From the NCBI GenBank assembly GCA_934435205.1, contig CAKSAK010000007.1:1-64000 (forward strand): 64,000 bases of DNA, given 5' to 3'. Position 1 is the first letter of the stretch; the number at the start of each line of letters is the position of its first letter. Made by a program: the position numbers and the translations under genes. Shown in pieces: positions 1 through 8,364 of the stretch. Origin of the DNA: an uncultured Ruminococcus sp. (GTDB lineage: Bacteria > Bacillota > Clostridia > Oscillospirales > Ruminococcaceae). Under the pieces are notes generated by a model, which was not told the origin of the DNA, searched no databases, and saw nothing but the letters and a program-made list of their open reading frames with translations.

Positions 1-75
1 GCGACCGGAATGGGGCTCGAACCCACGACCTCTAGCGTGACAGGCTAGCGTTCTAACCAGCTGAACTACCCGGCC
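1..75 (-). tRNA. tRNA-Asp (anticodon GTC)
   Basis: Read on the minus strand, the segment folds as a tRNA. It has a 7-bp acceptor stem (GGCCGGG with TCCGGTC, including G-U pairs), a D arm starting TAGTTCAGC, and an anticodon loop with GTC flanked by CT and AC. The T arm is GTGGG-TTCGAGC-CCCAT. The discriminator base is G, as expected for tRNA-Asp. The window edge cuts off the 3' CCA after its first base. Confidence 0.96.
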
Positions 76-176
76 ATTGAAAAAAATAACTTCAAACTTT
101 TCGAGTTCAGCTCTCCGAGAATGAAGAATAATTATTATCGTTGACAGGCAAATCTCTTTACCTGTCACGAAATAAT

Positions 177-252
177 TGGTGGGAACAACAGGGCTCGAAC
201 CTGTGACCCTCTGCTTGTAAGGCAGATGCTCTCCCAGCTGAGCTATGCTCCC
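177..252 (-). tRNA. tRNA-Val (anticodon TAC)
   Basis: The minus strand reads GGGAGCATAGCTCAGCTGGG and folds as a cloverleaf. The acceptor stem is GGGAGCA/TGTTCCC, the anticodon TAC sits in the loop CTTACAA, and the T arm contains GGTTCGAGC. The discriminator is A and CCA is encoded (177-179). It lies about 100 bases upstream of tRNA-Asp in the same direction, so the two may be co-transcribed. The spacer between them holds a small GACAGG/CCTGTC hairpin (143-166). Confidence 0.96.
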
Positions 253-475
253 TTTTAGCTGGTTTGTTGTTTTCAGGACTTTGTTTTGTCATGTCCCTCA
301 CAACAGTATCTATTATACACTATCCCACCCTGTTTGTCAACACTTTTTTTGATATTTTTTATGTTTTGTATCATTTTACAATGCTCGTCCGATATTTTTA
401 AAAACTTATGTGCATTTGCCACATCAAAACCGCACTTTTTGCCCTGAAACGGGCTTTTTTCATGATGCTTCCCCC

Positions 476-508
476 AAAAAAATCCGCCGAGCCACACGCC
501 CGACGGAT
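476..508 (-). terminator. rho-independent terminator after the signal-peptidase-like gene
   Basis: On the minus strand an 11-bp stem (ATCCGTCGGGC with GCTCGGCGGAT, loop GTGTG) is followed by seven T residues. It begins 15 bases after the stop codon of the 524-1546 gene. Confidence 0.85.
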
Positions 509-523
509 AAAATTTCTCAAATA

Positions 524-1546
524 TTATTTCTTATCAAGCTGTTTTTTGAGCTTTTCCTGCTCCTGCTCCATAAGCTTCATAAGATCCTCCAAAGAAGCCG
601 AAGCCGTCTTTGTCTGCTGTGCAGGCTTTGCCGTAGGTCTTGCCTTTGGCGCAGGCTTCTTCTCAGGCTCAGGGGCTACAGTACCCTCAGTTGAAGTCGC
701 CTCGTCAAGAAGCTGTGAAGCTCTCTCGTAATAAGAGCGGTCTATCTCAGCACGTTCTTCCTTTTCCGCAGGTCTTTCAAATATAGTTTCCTCGACCTCT
801 TCTACTTCCTCGATAACTTCCTCCGTTTCAGCCTTCTTTTTGCCCTCAGGCTCAGCCTTGTGGTGAGAAGCTATCTCGTCGTCAACGTGCTTGCGGTGCT
901 TTGCGATCTGCTCGCCCTCGTTCTCGCCACCGAACAGGAAATCGTCAAGAGTAACGCTCTCTGCAGGCTCTTCCTCGTCATCGTCCTCTTCCTCATCATC
1001 TGAAGAATGAGTAGCGATAGCAATAATAAGCTCGATAACAACAAGCAGGAATATAGGAACAACAGCGCACACTATCATGCCGAATGTTGACGACATGAAC
1101 GTAAGCACCTTGCCTGCTGTCATGTAATATGTAGAAGCTACGCCCACAACGTCCTTTGAGCTTATCTCATAAAGCTTTGTAGGGTCTTTTTCCTGATAAA
1201 CAGTGTAAACAACTCCGTTGTTATCGTCAGTTGAAGTGATGTCATAAAGCCAGAACACACTTGTTCCAATATCAGGCACGTTCTCGCACACAACCGCCTC
1301 GCCTATCTTGTCTGTGCTAGGGGTCATGTTCGATGTGATAACAAGCGCTCCGTCAGGAACTCTGTCACCCATGCCGTCACCATTCATTATGTACAGGCTG
1401 TAGCCTGCAATGCTCGGTGTAACGTTCTTGTTTTTGAAAACACGTCCCACTCCCACAACGATAAGCATTTCCAGAATAATAAAAACAATAAAGAATATCA
1501 GCACGTTCTTGCCTGCTGATGACTTCTGCTTAGTAGCACTGCTCAT
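524..1546 (-). CDS. S26B/SipW-like signal-peptidase-fold membrane protein, probably catalytically dead
   Basis: The product has 340 residues. A membrane segment (about 14-36) is followed by an extracytoplasmic domain (about 45-150) and a second membrane segment (about 155-178). A very acidic patch DDEEEDDDEEE and a long charged, Glu/Lys-rich C-terminal tail of about 150 residues come next. The order of segments, with VVGVAS...KVLTFMSSTFGM before the second membrane helix, resembles archaeal/SipW-type signal peptidases. However, the position that normally holds the nucleophile Ser-Met before the GD motif reads GDGMGDRVPDG, so the serine appears to be missing. A protease role is therefore doubtful; a scaffold or regulatory role is possible. 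It stands alone behind its own promoter. The best Shine-Dalgarno (AAAGGA) lies about 14 bases from the ATG, which is long. Confidence 0.7.
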   Translation of the reverse strand: MSSATKQKSSAGKNVLIFFIVFIILEMLIVVGVGRVFKNKNVTPSIAGYSLYIMNGDGMGDRVPDGALVITSNMTPSTDKIGEAVVCENVPDIGTSVFWLYDITSTDDNNGVVYTVYQEKDPTKLYEISSKDVVGVASTYYMTAGKVLTFMSSTFGMIVCAVVPIFLLVVIELIIAIATHSSDDEEEDDDEEEPAESVTLDDFLFGGENEGEQIAKHRKHVDDEIASHHKAEPEGKKKAETEEVIEEVEEVEETIFERPAEKEERAEIDRSYYERASQLLDEATSTEGTVAPEPEKKPAPKARPTAKPAQQTKTASASLEDLMKLMEQEQEKLKKQLDKK

Positions 1547-1611
1547 ACTAAAAATAACATTCCTTTCCGAGATATATCCAAAATATCATATTTTATCGCA
1601 CTAATACATTT

Positions 1612-1640
1612 ATTATATCACAAAGTGCCGCAAATTTCAA
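1612..1640 (-). promoter_or_regulatory. sigma-A promoter for the signal-peptidase-like gene
   Basis: On the minus strand, TTGAAA and TATAAT are separated by 17 bases. The site lies about 65 bases upstream of the start codon at 1546. Confidence 0.7.
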
Positions 1641-1673
1641 CACATTTGAGCATATTTTTTGCTTTTGAGAAAA

Positions 1674-2927
1674 TTATTCATTTTTGTAAAGTATTATCGT
1701 GACAGTATACAGTTCATCATTTTTTATGACCGCATATTTCGAGGTAGACCAATCTCCCCCAGCCTGACTGTATGCACGCCTCAGCACGTCAAAGATAACT
1801 CCATTATCCTCATCAAAAAGCGTCTCCACAGCCTTGTCATATGTTTCACTGTCAGCGCATTTTAGCCTTGCATATCCGCTGTCAGCCATTGCTTCCGCCA
1901 CAGAACTGCGCATCATCTGAACAATATCATCATCGTTTTGAGCATACAGACCGTTTCTTCTGTAATAATTCGCCCCCGAAGAAAACGCCTCAGGATAGCT
2001 CAAAAACTTGTTGTCATCTGTAGTATGATCCTTTGCGCACTCAGCGTCAGTAATGCCGAAATAGTCATAGCGGATATAGTCCTCCCCAGCGTCTGTCACA
2101 GGATCGTCCCAAGTGAGGTCAACGTTTGTCCATTCGCCGTCTATCATGACCTTGTTCCACAAATGTGGCTGAACAGCTCCGCCGTCATAGGCTTTGCCCG
2201 CCACAGGTATGCACTTTATACCCGCCTTAGTGCAAAGTATCTGCATTGCCTTTGCATACCCCTCGCACACAGCCTTTCCCTCTACAAGACAGCCGTATGC
2301 AGAATAGCAATTTTTCGCTGTATCGTCATAGTTACACTCAAGAATAATGCTGTCATGGAAATACAGCACCTTGTCATAATCCGTCCAGCCATGCTCAATG
2401 CCTGCAAGTATCTCTCCGACCTTTTTATCCAGCTTTTCTTTCTCTGCCTGCGCTTCCTCAGCGGTCTTGTCGTATGTGACCTCCACAGATGTCACATACC
2501 CATCTCCGTCAATGCAGATAGTATACTGCGAACCGATATAGTCGATATAGGGACACGCCGAAGTAAGCATGGAGATAAACGCACCGATATCGTCCTTGCT
2601 TATAACTCCCTCAGTAAGCTCCACAGAGCTTTCAAATCCGCTCAGCCCTTTGTAAAGCTGTGAAAACACACGTTTTTCGTCAGCACAAAGAAAATCAGCG
2701 ATATACTCTGCCGTGTCAGGTATCTCAAGTGCCGTAAAACTCTCGTTTCTGCTGTCAAGCCCCGTTTCAGTGTGTCTTTCCGAACTGGCTTCAACATACG
2801 CATGAGTGTTCACAAAAGTATTTTTTGAACGGTTTTTATTTTTCTCTCCCGTTCCGCCTAAGCTGCACCCCGATGTGCAGATAAGCACTGCCGCTGTGAG
2901 TGCGGCGACCATTTTCTTTCTTTTCAA
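1674..2927 (-). CDS. Lipoprotein with transglutaminase-like (cysteine protease fold) domain
   Basis: The product is an exported lipoprotein. A Lys/Arg-rich N terminus leads into a hydrophobic stretch and the lipobox TSGC, with the lipidated Cys at about residue 21. After a low-complexity linker, the C-terminal half carries the transglutaminase-like triad: Cys about 221 (GKAVCEGYA), His about 255 (QPHLWNKV) and Asp about 270 (TNVDLTWDDP). In related bacterial proteins this fold acts on peptides or cell-wall substrates; the substrate here is unknown. The start chosen is a TTG at 2927, because GAGGA sits six bases upstream and gives a normal signal peptide. An ATG at 2912 and a TTG at 2951 are alternatives. 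It follows the CNNM/HlyC gene by about 50 bases and is probably co-transcribed with it. Confidence 0.82.
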   Translation of the reverse strand: MKRKKMVAALTAAVLICTSGCSLGGTGEKNKNRSKNTFVNTHAYVEASSERHTETGLDSRNESFTALEIPDTAEYIADFLCADEKRVFSQLYKGLSGFESSVELTEGVISKDDIGAFISMLTSACPYIDYIGSQYTICIDGDGYVTSVEVTYDKTAEEAQAEKEKLDKKVGEILAGIEHGWTDYDKVLYFHDSIILECNYDDTAKNCYSAYGCLVEGKAVCEGYAKAMQILCTKAGIKCIPVAGKAYDGGAVQPHLWNKVMIDGEWTNVDLTWDDPVTDAGEDYIRYDYFGITDAECAKDHTTDDNKFLSYPEAFSSGANYYRRNGLYAQNDDDIVQMMRSSVAEAMADSGYARLKCADSETYDKAVETLFDEDNGVIFDVLRRAYSQAGGDWSTSKYAVIKNDELYTVTIILYKNE

Positions 2928-2975
2928 TTTTTGTCCTCGATTTTTACACAAAATTCTGTCTGTATCTTTCAGCCC

Positions 2976-4334
2976 TTAGTCCGTGACCTCTTTATTATCT
3001 CTTTTTATCACAGCTCTGAGCCGTTCTATTTTCTTTTCATGTATCGACAGCACCTTGAACTCCACGTTCTCCCAATGCACCGTCACCTTTTCGTTATCCT
3101 CAGGCACATGGCCAAGCAGGTCCATAACGAATCCGCCGATAGTGTCATAATCCACCTCGCCGTGATACTCCTTGCCAAGAGCCTCCATAACGTCGTCAAA
3201 CGCCGCCGTGCCTACCATATCATAGCAATCAGAAGATACCTTCTGTATCTCCTCCGTTTCGTCATCATATTCGTCCTGAATACTACCCACGATAGTTTCA
3301 AGCAGATCCTCCATAGTAATGATACCGGCTGTTCCGCCGTAATCGTCCACCACAACTGCTATCTGTGTCTTATCTTCAGTGAACTCTTTGAAAAGCTCAC
3401 CGCACTTGTTGCTTTCAGGCACAAAGGTTATATCTCTCATGAACTCCTTTACAGGACGTTCTTTCTTATCCTCTTCAAAAACCAGCCTGAGCAAGTCCTT
3501 TGCGAATATAACACCGCTTATGTTGTCGGCATTGTCGCAGTAAACAGGTATTCTCGAAAAGCCCTCGCCTATTACAAGCTTCACAGCCTCCGCAAGGGTG
3601 GAATTTTCTTCTATGGCAACCATTTCCGTGCGGTGTGTCATAACCTCACGAACTTCGATATCGTCAAAATCAAAAATGTTGCTTATCATTTCCGCCTGAC
3701 TTTCCTCGATACCGCCAGTTTCGTTTACAGCGTCAACCATCATGAGTATCTCTTCTTCAGTGACAGCGTCCGCCTTGTTTGTTGACTTAACGCCAAACAG
3801 CCTTAATATCCCTGCGGATACCGCTCCGCTCACTATCGCCAATGGGCTGAACACCGCCAAAAACGCCTTGTAAGCCGCACAGCTATTTAGAATAAATCTC
3901 TCGCCCACCTTGCCTGAAATGCAAAGCTTTTTTGGTATGCCTATGCCAAAAGTGCATATAACAATTGCAAGCAGACAGCTTATTATAACAAATGAACATA
4001 TGCCGATAACATAATACGAAGCCTGAGTATATACATCAAAAAGCTTGTGAAGCTTATTTGAAAGCGGTGCATAAAAGTAGATCGCTCCCACCACCGAAAC
4101 TGCGATTATCATAATAGAACGTGCTATGAGGTTTGTCGCAACTACCCTGCCCGTTCTGCCAAGCAGAGCCGCAAGCCTTATTGCCTTCGGGTCTTTGTCC
4201 TCCTCAGCCATTTTCTTGAGCTTTGCGTCATTGAACTCCACAGCCGCATTTTCGCACAAGGTAAGAAAAGCCATAAGCAATATTACCGCCGCACAAACAC
4301 CTATTCCCATCCACAGTCGCCCGACATCGTCCAT
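2976..4334 (-). CDS. CNNM/HlyC-CorC family membrane protein with CBS pair
   Basis: The product has 452 residues in the usual family order. An N-terminal DUF21 membrane domain with about four helices covers residues 1-190. A CBS-domain pair (about 215-335) contains VREVMTHRTEMVAI and DDYGGTAGIITMEDLLE. A C-terminal CorC_HlyC domain (about 350-435) contains YDTIGGFVMDLLGHVP. Members are often annotated as hemolysin-related, but the better supported role is Mg2+ or divalent cation transport or its control, with CBS domains sensing nucleotides. The gene is first in a likely two-gene operon with the transglutaminase-like lipoprotein and has a consensus promoter upstream. Confidence 0.93.
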   Translation of the reverse strand: MDDVGRLWMGIGVCAAVILLMAFLTLCENAAVEFNDAKLKKMAEEDKDPKAIRLAALLGRTGRVVATNLIARSIMIIAVSVVGAIYFYAPLSNKLHKLFDVYTQASYYVIGICSFVIISCLLAIVICTFGIGIPKKLCISGKVGERFILNSCAAYKAFLAVFSPLAIVSGAVSAGILRLFGVKSTNKADAVTEEEILMMVDAVNETGGIEESQAEMISNIFDFDDIEVREVMTHRTEMVAIEENSTLAEAVKLVIGEGFSRIPVYCDNADNISGVIFAKDLLRLVFEEDKKERPVKEFMRDITFVPESNKCGELFKEFTEDKTQIAVVVDDYGGTAGIITMEDLLETIVGSIQDEYDDETEEIQKVSSDCYDMVGTAAFDDVMEALGKEYHGEVDYDTIGGFVMDLLGHVPEDNEKVTVHWENVEFKVLSIHEKKIERLRAVIKRDNKEVTD

Positions 4335-4394
4335 TAAAAAATACCTTCCCTTTCATATTGGCGAAAAAGCTCGCCTTTTTATCATATACTATTT

Positions 4395-4423
4395 ATTATA
4401 GGCAACATATGCTTCTTTGTCAA
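4395..4423 (-). promoter_or_regulatory. consensus sigma-A promoter for the CNNM/HlyC operon
   Basis: On the minus strand, TTGACA-17-TATAAT is a perfect match to consensus. It lies about 60 bases upstream of the start at 4334. Confidence 0.85.
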
Positions 4424-4482
4424 TAGATATTGTCACAATTTTTCACATTCTGCCTGAATTTCATATGGGCAATTTTAGTTAC

Positions 4483-4516
4483 GAAAAAGCAGACAAGCCG
4501 CAAAGCCTGTCTGCTT
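4483..4516 (-). terminator. terminator of the rsmD-coaD operon
   Basis: On the minus strand, AAGCAGACA pairs with TGTCTGCTT around a 12-base loop and is followed by a T run. It starts 14 bases after the stop of the 4530-5021 gene. Confidence 0.85.
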
Positions 4517-4529
4517 ACATCAAACAATA

Positions 4530-5021
4530 TTATTTCTCTGCCGCACCTATCTTGGAAACTGCGTCCCTAGTAGTGTTTACGTCCTTAAGGCTCTTTGTAA
4601 GCACCTCAGCCGCCTCAGAAAGCGACTTGTTCAGATTTTCTGAAAGTGCCTCACGGATAGCCTTGTCCTTTGCCTTAGCCTGCTCAACGATATCAGCCGC
4701 CTGCTTGTTAGCCTCCGCAGCTATCTGCTTTGCATAGTCAGCCGCCTGCTTGATGATCTCCTCCTGAGCCACAAGCTTCTTAGCCTCATCCTTAGCCTTC
4801 TTTACGATCTCCTCAGCCTCTTTGTTGGCCTCAGTAAGGATATTTTTCTTATCTCTGGTCATATCCTTTGCACGCTTTATCTCACCCGGAAGGTTAAGTC
4901 TTATGCTGTCGATGTATTCACGCATCTGCTCAACATCGATCATTTTTTTCTGAGAAAACGGCACGCTTGAAGACTTGTCAAGCAATTCGTCCATAAGTTC
5001 AAGTATTTCCTCTACCGTCAT
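4530..5021 (-). CDS. ATPase-subunit-like coiled-coil protein of the coaD cluster
   Basis: The product has about 163 residues and is almost entirely helical. A short N-terminal segment (MTVEEILELMDELLD) is followed by a long Ala/Lys/Glu-rich coiled coil (residues about 60-150, with repeats such as EANKEAEEIVKKAKDEAKK). This pattern resembles stalk subunits such as vacuolar ATPase subunit H or F0 subunit b, and such genes are usually annotated loosely as ATPase. No ATPase genes are nearby and no catalytic motif is visible, so a true ATPase role is unlikely. The ATG at 5021 is preferred over a GTG at 5030 because AAAGG lies nine bases before it. It follows coaD by 16 bases in the same operon. 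Confidence 0.75.
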   Translation of the reverse strand: MTVEEILELMDELLDKSSSVPFSQKKMIDVEQMREYIDSIRLNLPGEIKRAKDMTRDKKNILTEANKEAEEIVKKAKDEAKKLVAQEEIIKQAADYAKQIAAEANKQAADIVEQAKAKDKAIREALSENLNKSLSEAAEVLTKSLKDVNTTRDAVSKIGAAEK

Positions 5022-5037
5022 TTTAAACACCCTTTCA

Positions 5038-5541
5038 TTACTGATCTATATTATTGGCAGGCTTATAGAGCCTGTCAGTGATCCTGCTCTGTATCTGTTT
5101 TGGCACAAAGCCTGTGATATCTCCGCCGAAGCTTGCGATCTCCTTTACAACGCTTGACGACAGGAACATATTCTCTCCCGTAGTGGTGAGAAACACCGTT
5201 TCAGCGTCATTGTAAAGCTTTTTATTTGCAAGAGCCATTTGGAACTCATACTCAAAGTCAGACACAGCCCTAAGTCCCTTTACGATAGCGTTAGCGCCTG
5301 TTTTTTGCAGATAATCCGCCAGCAGACCGTTATAACAATCCACCACCACATTATCAAGGTGCTTTGTGACCTCGATTATCATTTCCATTCTTTCTGTAGG
5401 CGTGAAAGCAGCCCTTGATTTATTAGCATTAAAGGACACCAGCACTATCACCTTATCAAAAAGCTTTGAAGCTCTGTCGATTATATCCAGATGACCCAGC
5501 GTAACAGGGTCAAAGCTTCCCGGGCAAACAGCGATACGCAT
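5038..5541 (-). CDS. coaD: Phosphopantetheine adenylyltransferase
   Basis: CoaD transfers AMP from ATP to 4'-phosphopantetheine to give dephospho-CoA, the penultimate step of coenzyme A synthesis, in the cytoplasm. The 167-residue length is normal. The N terminus MRIAVCPGSFDPVTLGH carries the nucleotidyltransferase GSFDPxTxGH motif, and the C-terminal half has the expected FLSSSVVKEIA segment. The start ATG (5541) shares one base with the rsmD stop (TGATG overlap), indicating translational coupling. The pair rsmD-coaD is conserved in many Firmicutes. Confidence 0.97.
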   Translation of the reverse strand: MRIAVCPGSFDPVTLGHLDIIDRASKLFDKVIVLVSFNANKSRAAFTPTERMEMIIEVTKHLDNVVVDCYNGLLADYLQKTGANAIVKGLRAVSDFEYEFQMALANKKLYNDAETVFLTTTGENMFLSSSVVKEIASFGGDITGFVPKQIQSRITDRLYKPANNIDQ

Positions 5542-6095
5542 CAATAGTCCACTTCTTTCATTGGTATCTTATAGACCGTCAAAGCGGTCTTACCGTATTT
5601 ATATCTCTTATGAAGCTTAAGTCTGCCGTAGCTTTCTCCAAGCTCAAGCTCCTTTTCATGCTCGCACACAACTATGGCACCGTCATTAAGTTTGCTCTCC
5701 ACAAGCTCCAAAGCCTTTTCAACTATGCCCATTCTGTAAGGCGGGTCGATAAAAACTATATCAAGCCCAGCTTTGGCAACTTTCAGATACTCCAGACTGT
5801 CCATGCAAAGCACACGGGATTCCTTGTTGAAACCGCATGAATCCACATTATCCTTGACGATAGCCACAGCCTCAGGATTGCTGTCCACAAAAACACAGTG
5901 ACTAGCACCACGGCTGAGAGCCTCTATACCCATTTGACCGCTGCCTGCAAAAATGTCAAGCACCGAACTTGCTGGTACATCAAACTGAATAATGGAAAAA
6001 ACAGCCTCTTTTACCATATCTGTAGTTGGTCTTGTATCCAATGACTCCAGAGTTTTAAGCTTTTTTCCTCTGCGTGAACCTGTAATAACTCTCAT
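5541..6095 (-). CDS. rsmD: 16S rRNA (guanine(966)-N(2))-methyltransferase
   Basis: RsmD methylates N2 of G966 in 16S rRNA during small-subunit assembly, using S-adenosylmethionine. The 184-residue product starts MRVITGSRRGKKL. It shows the RsmD signature TRPTTDMVKEAVFSII, the AdoMet-binding loop DIFAGSGQMGIEALSRG and the catalytic motif DPPYRMG. The ATG at 6095 has GGAG nine bases upstream and matches the family N terminus, so an upstream in-frame start at 6125 is less likely. It is the first gene of the rsmD-coaD-coiled-coil operon. Confidence 0.95.
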   Translation of the reverse strand: MRVITGSRRGKKLKTLESLDTRPTTDMVKEAVFSIIQFDVPASSVLDIFAGSGQMGIEALSRGASHCVFVDSNPEAVAIVKDNVDSCGFNKESRVLCMDSLEYLKVAKAGLDIVFIDPPYRMGIVEKALELVESKLNDGAIVVCEHEKELELGESYGRLKLHKRYKYGKTALTVYKIPMKEVDY

Positions 6096-6127
6096 AAAAA
6101 ATAACTCCAAAATAAAAGTATACAATC

Positions 6128-6156
6128 ATTATACTATATTAATTACCATTTGTCTA
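6128..6156 (-). promoter_or_regulatory. promoter of the rsmD-coaD operon
   Basis: On the minus strand, TAGACA-17-TATAAT lies about 35 bases before the rsmD start. Confidence 0.7.
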
Positions 6157-6196
6157 GACTATTCGCCGATATTTTTTTATTTTTTATACCGCACAC

Positions 6197-6226
6197 AAAA
6201 AGGGACTTCACAGCGGAAGTCCCTTT
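6197..6226 (-). terminator. terminator after the surface protein gene
   Basis: On the minus strand, AAAGGGACTT and AAGTCCCTTT form a 10-bp stem followed by a T run. It lies about 45 bases downstream of the stop at 6272. Confidence 0.85.
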
Positions 6227-6271
6227 AGTTATTTTAATTATGTACCCTAAGAAACAAGTCCTCAGTTAAGA

Positions 6272-7162
6272 TTACTTTCTCTTAGAAACTACGATAGCTG
6301 CACCTGCGAGAGCGATACCTGCAAGAGCGATACCTGCTGTTGCGCCTGTAGCTGCTGTGTTGTCAGAAGCTGCGCTTGAAGATGTAGCAGTTGTTGTACC
6401 TGTTGTACCAGCCTTTGAAGAAGTTGTTGCGGCTGTGCTGTTAGCCTTTGAATCAGTCTTGCTGTCTGTCTTGCTGTCTGCTTTTGAGTCAGCCTTGCTG
6501 TCAGTGCCGCTTGATGTATCATCGCCGCCCTGATCTGGGAATGTCAGACCAACTGTGTACTGACCATTGCCTGTTACCTTTGCAAGTGTGAACTGAGTTT
6601 CTGCTGGGTTAGGATCTGAACCGTCCTGCCAGAATGTTGTGTTGAATGCAGCACCATCAAGTGAGAAACCACCACCGAGATATGACTGACCTGTTGTAGA
6701 CTTATCACAAGCAGCAGCTGAAAGATCGCTTGTAAGTCCGCTGATAGTAAATGTTACTTCAATTGACTTAGCTGGCATTGTTGAGAAAAGCTGATCGTTC
6801 ATTGCTTTCTCTTCGCCGTAAACGTTTGGATTGTAAACGTTAGCAAGCTCAAGCTTAAGCTCGCCGCCCTGCCAATAAAGGAGCTTTGGCTGCTCGTTGA
6901 TAGTTGCGTCCTCACCGTCGATCTTCACACCGTCAACAGTAACTGTGATAGGAAGTGTTGACCAATCCTCTGGTCCCTTGCCATTCTCATCAAGAATGCC
7001 GTTAGCCTTAGCCTCGTCCTCTGTCATTGGAATATAGATACCAAATACAGAAACGCCATTTGATCCGTTAGGACCCTTATCAGCAGCGAAAGCTGTTACT
7101 GCCATAGCTGTTGTAGCTATAGCTGCTGCAGCCATGCCTGCAAAAATCTTTGTAAGTTTCAT
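6272..7162 (-). CDS. Secreted/cell-surface protein with Ser/Thr-rich linker and C-terminal membrane anchor
   Basis: The product has 296 residues. A clear signal peptide (MKLTKIFAGMAAAAIATTAMAVTAFA) is followed by a globular domain of about 180 residues that I do not recognise. A repetitive linker of SKAD/SKTD tetrapeptides comes next (from about residue 215), then a Ser/Thr/Ala-rich stretch. The C terminus is a hydrophobic helix ending in SKRK. That layout is typical of proteins held outside the membrane and reaching through the cell wall. No LPxTG sorting motif is visible before the helix, so anchoring is probably by the helix itself. It is monocistronic with its own promoter and terminator. 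Function unknown. Confidence 0.85.
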   Translation of the reverse strand: MKLTKIFAGMAAAAIATTAMAVTAFAADKGPNGSNGVSVFGIYIPMTEDEAKANGILDENGKGPEDWSTLPITVTVDGVKIDGEDATINEQPKLLYWQGGELKLELANVYNPNVYGEEKAMNDQLFSTMPAKSIEVTFTISGLTSDLSAAACDKSTTGQSYLGGGFSLDGAAFNTTFWQDGSDPNPAETQFTLAKVTGNGQYTVGLTFPDQGGDDTSSGTDSKADSKADSKTDSKTDSKANSTAATTSSKAGTTGTTTATSSSAASDNTAATGATAGIALAGIALAGAAIVVSKRK

Positions 7163-7197
7163 TTCTAAAACTTCCTTTCTTAAATAACTTTAAGTAT

Positions 7198-7226
7198 ATT
7201 GTACTTTATTTTCCGAAAAATTTCAA
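7198..7226 (-). promoter_or_regulatory. promoter of the surface protein gene
   Basis: On the minus strand, TTGAAA-17-TACAAT lies about 35 bases upstream of the start at 7162. An AAAGGA Shine-Dalgarno follows it. Confidence 0.75.
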
Positions 7227-7357
7227 TCGGCTGATTTAACAAATATGATATCGTTTTCTTATGCAATCATAACAATTTGTACTATCGATTTTTAGAAGTA
7301 TAGCCCAATTTTCGCACTTTACAAAACTTTTTTATCTTATGTAAAAATACTAAACCG

Positions 7358-8122
7358 TCATTTATCAAGCTTTTTCTTCTGCACCTTACCTGCCACTTTC
7401 AGCACGATACCTCTCGGAGCAAATTTAGCCCCTGCATAAAGTGCCTTTATAGACTTTTCAGGGATAATGATGAACTTTCTGCCGAACATTCCCTCAAGAG
7501 CCTTTTTTGCACAAAACTGTGGTGTTATGGAGCTTACGCCGAACTTGCAGTTTGCAACGTCATTGAACTCCGTATCCACAGGACCCGGGCATACCGCACA
7601 AACGTGTACCCTGCTGTTTCTCACCCTCAACTCCTCATATATTGCGCTGGTAAGGCTCACAACATAAGCCTTTGAAGCATAGTACGTTGCCATCATAGGA
7701 CCACCATACATAAGCCCTGCCGAGGAAGCGATATTCATTATGTAACCCCTGTCAGCGGCAACAAAGTCTTTCAAAAACAGCTTTGTGAGCATATGCACCG
7801 CCGTAACATTGGTGTCTATCATTTTAAGCTCAGTGTCCAGAGGAAGCTCGTCAAAGCTGCCCACTGCACCAAAGCCTGCGCAGTTCACAAGCACTGATAT
7901 CTTCTCGCTCTTTGTTTCCTCATAAAGCCGCAGACATTCTTCCCTGTCGGAAACGTCGCAAACTATCACCCTTGTGTTGTCACCAAGCTCCTTCGCAAGC
8001 TCTCTGAGCCTTTCCTCACGTCTGGCGCTGAGTATCACACGAAAGCCCCTTGCAGATAGATCTCTCGCTATCTCTCTGCCAATACCCGAGCTTGCGCCTG
8101 TTATCAAAGCCGTCTTAGCCAT
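7358..8122 (-). CDS. Short-chain dehydrogenase/reductase (SDR family, NAD(P)-dependent)
   Basis: The product has 254 residues, a normal length for classical SDR enzymes. Visible motifs are the Rossmann TGASSGIG near the N terminus, the NAG motif (VNCAGFGAVG), catalytic Ser in NIASSAGL, and the YxxxK pair (YYASKAYV). An Arg at the end of the second strand (SARREER) suggests NADP(H). The C-terminal PEKSIKALYAGAKFAPRG segment resembles the DltE/YqjQ-like group. The substrate cannot be told from sequence. The gene is monocistronic with a good promoter. Confidence 0.92.
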   Translation of the reverse strand: MAKTALITGASSGIGREIARDLSARGFRVILSARREERLRELAKELGDNTRVIVCDVSDREECLRLYEETKSEKISVLVNCAGFGAVGSFDELPLDTELKMIDTNVTAVHMLTKLFLKDFVAADRGYIMNIASSAGLMYGGPMMATYYASKAYVVSLTSAIYEELRVRNSRVHVCAVCPGPVDTEFNDVANCKFGVSSITPQFCAKKALEGMFGRKFIIIPEKSIKALYAGAKFAPRGIVLKVAGKVQKKKLDK

Positions 8123-8173
8123 TTATATCATCCTCCACCCTTTTCAGGGATATCATTTGATTTTTGTCATATT

Positions 8174-8202
8174 AGTATACCATATTAGTATCACCCTGTC
8201 AA
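8174..8202 (-). promoter_or_regulatory. promoter of the SDR gene
   Basis: On the minus strand, TTGACA-17-TATACT lies about 50 bases upstream of the start at 8122. Confidence 0.8.
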
Positions 8203-8268
8203 GTGTGAGAAAGATGTAAAATACGCAGAAAAGCATCGCAAAAAACTGAATAAAAATGTCAAAATCTC

Positions 8269-8297
8269 TTGACATTTACTTTAAAGTATGGCATAAT
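8269..8297 (+). promoter_or_regulatory. promoter of the nucleotidyltransferase gene
   Basis: TTGACA-17-CATAAT on the plus strand. An AAGGAG ribosome-binding site follows about 50 bases later, just before the ATG at 8365. Confidence 0.8.
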
Positions 8298-8364
8298 GTT
8301 AATATAATTTTAAGAAATAGAATAAAATTAAACTGAGAAATCAAAGAACAAGGAGATAAAAATT

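Noticed and set aside
440..459. Plus-strand terminator GCCC-TGAAAC-GGGC-TTTTTT
   Set aside because: No plus-strand gene precedes it, and the stem is only four base pairs, so it is probably chance.
273..497. 74-codon minus-strand ORF downstream of the signal-peptidase-like gene
   Set aside because: It overlaps the terminator at 476-508, has no ribosome-binding site and no recognisable product.
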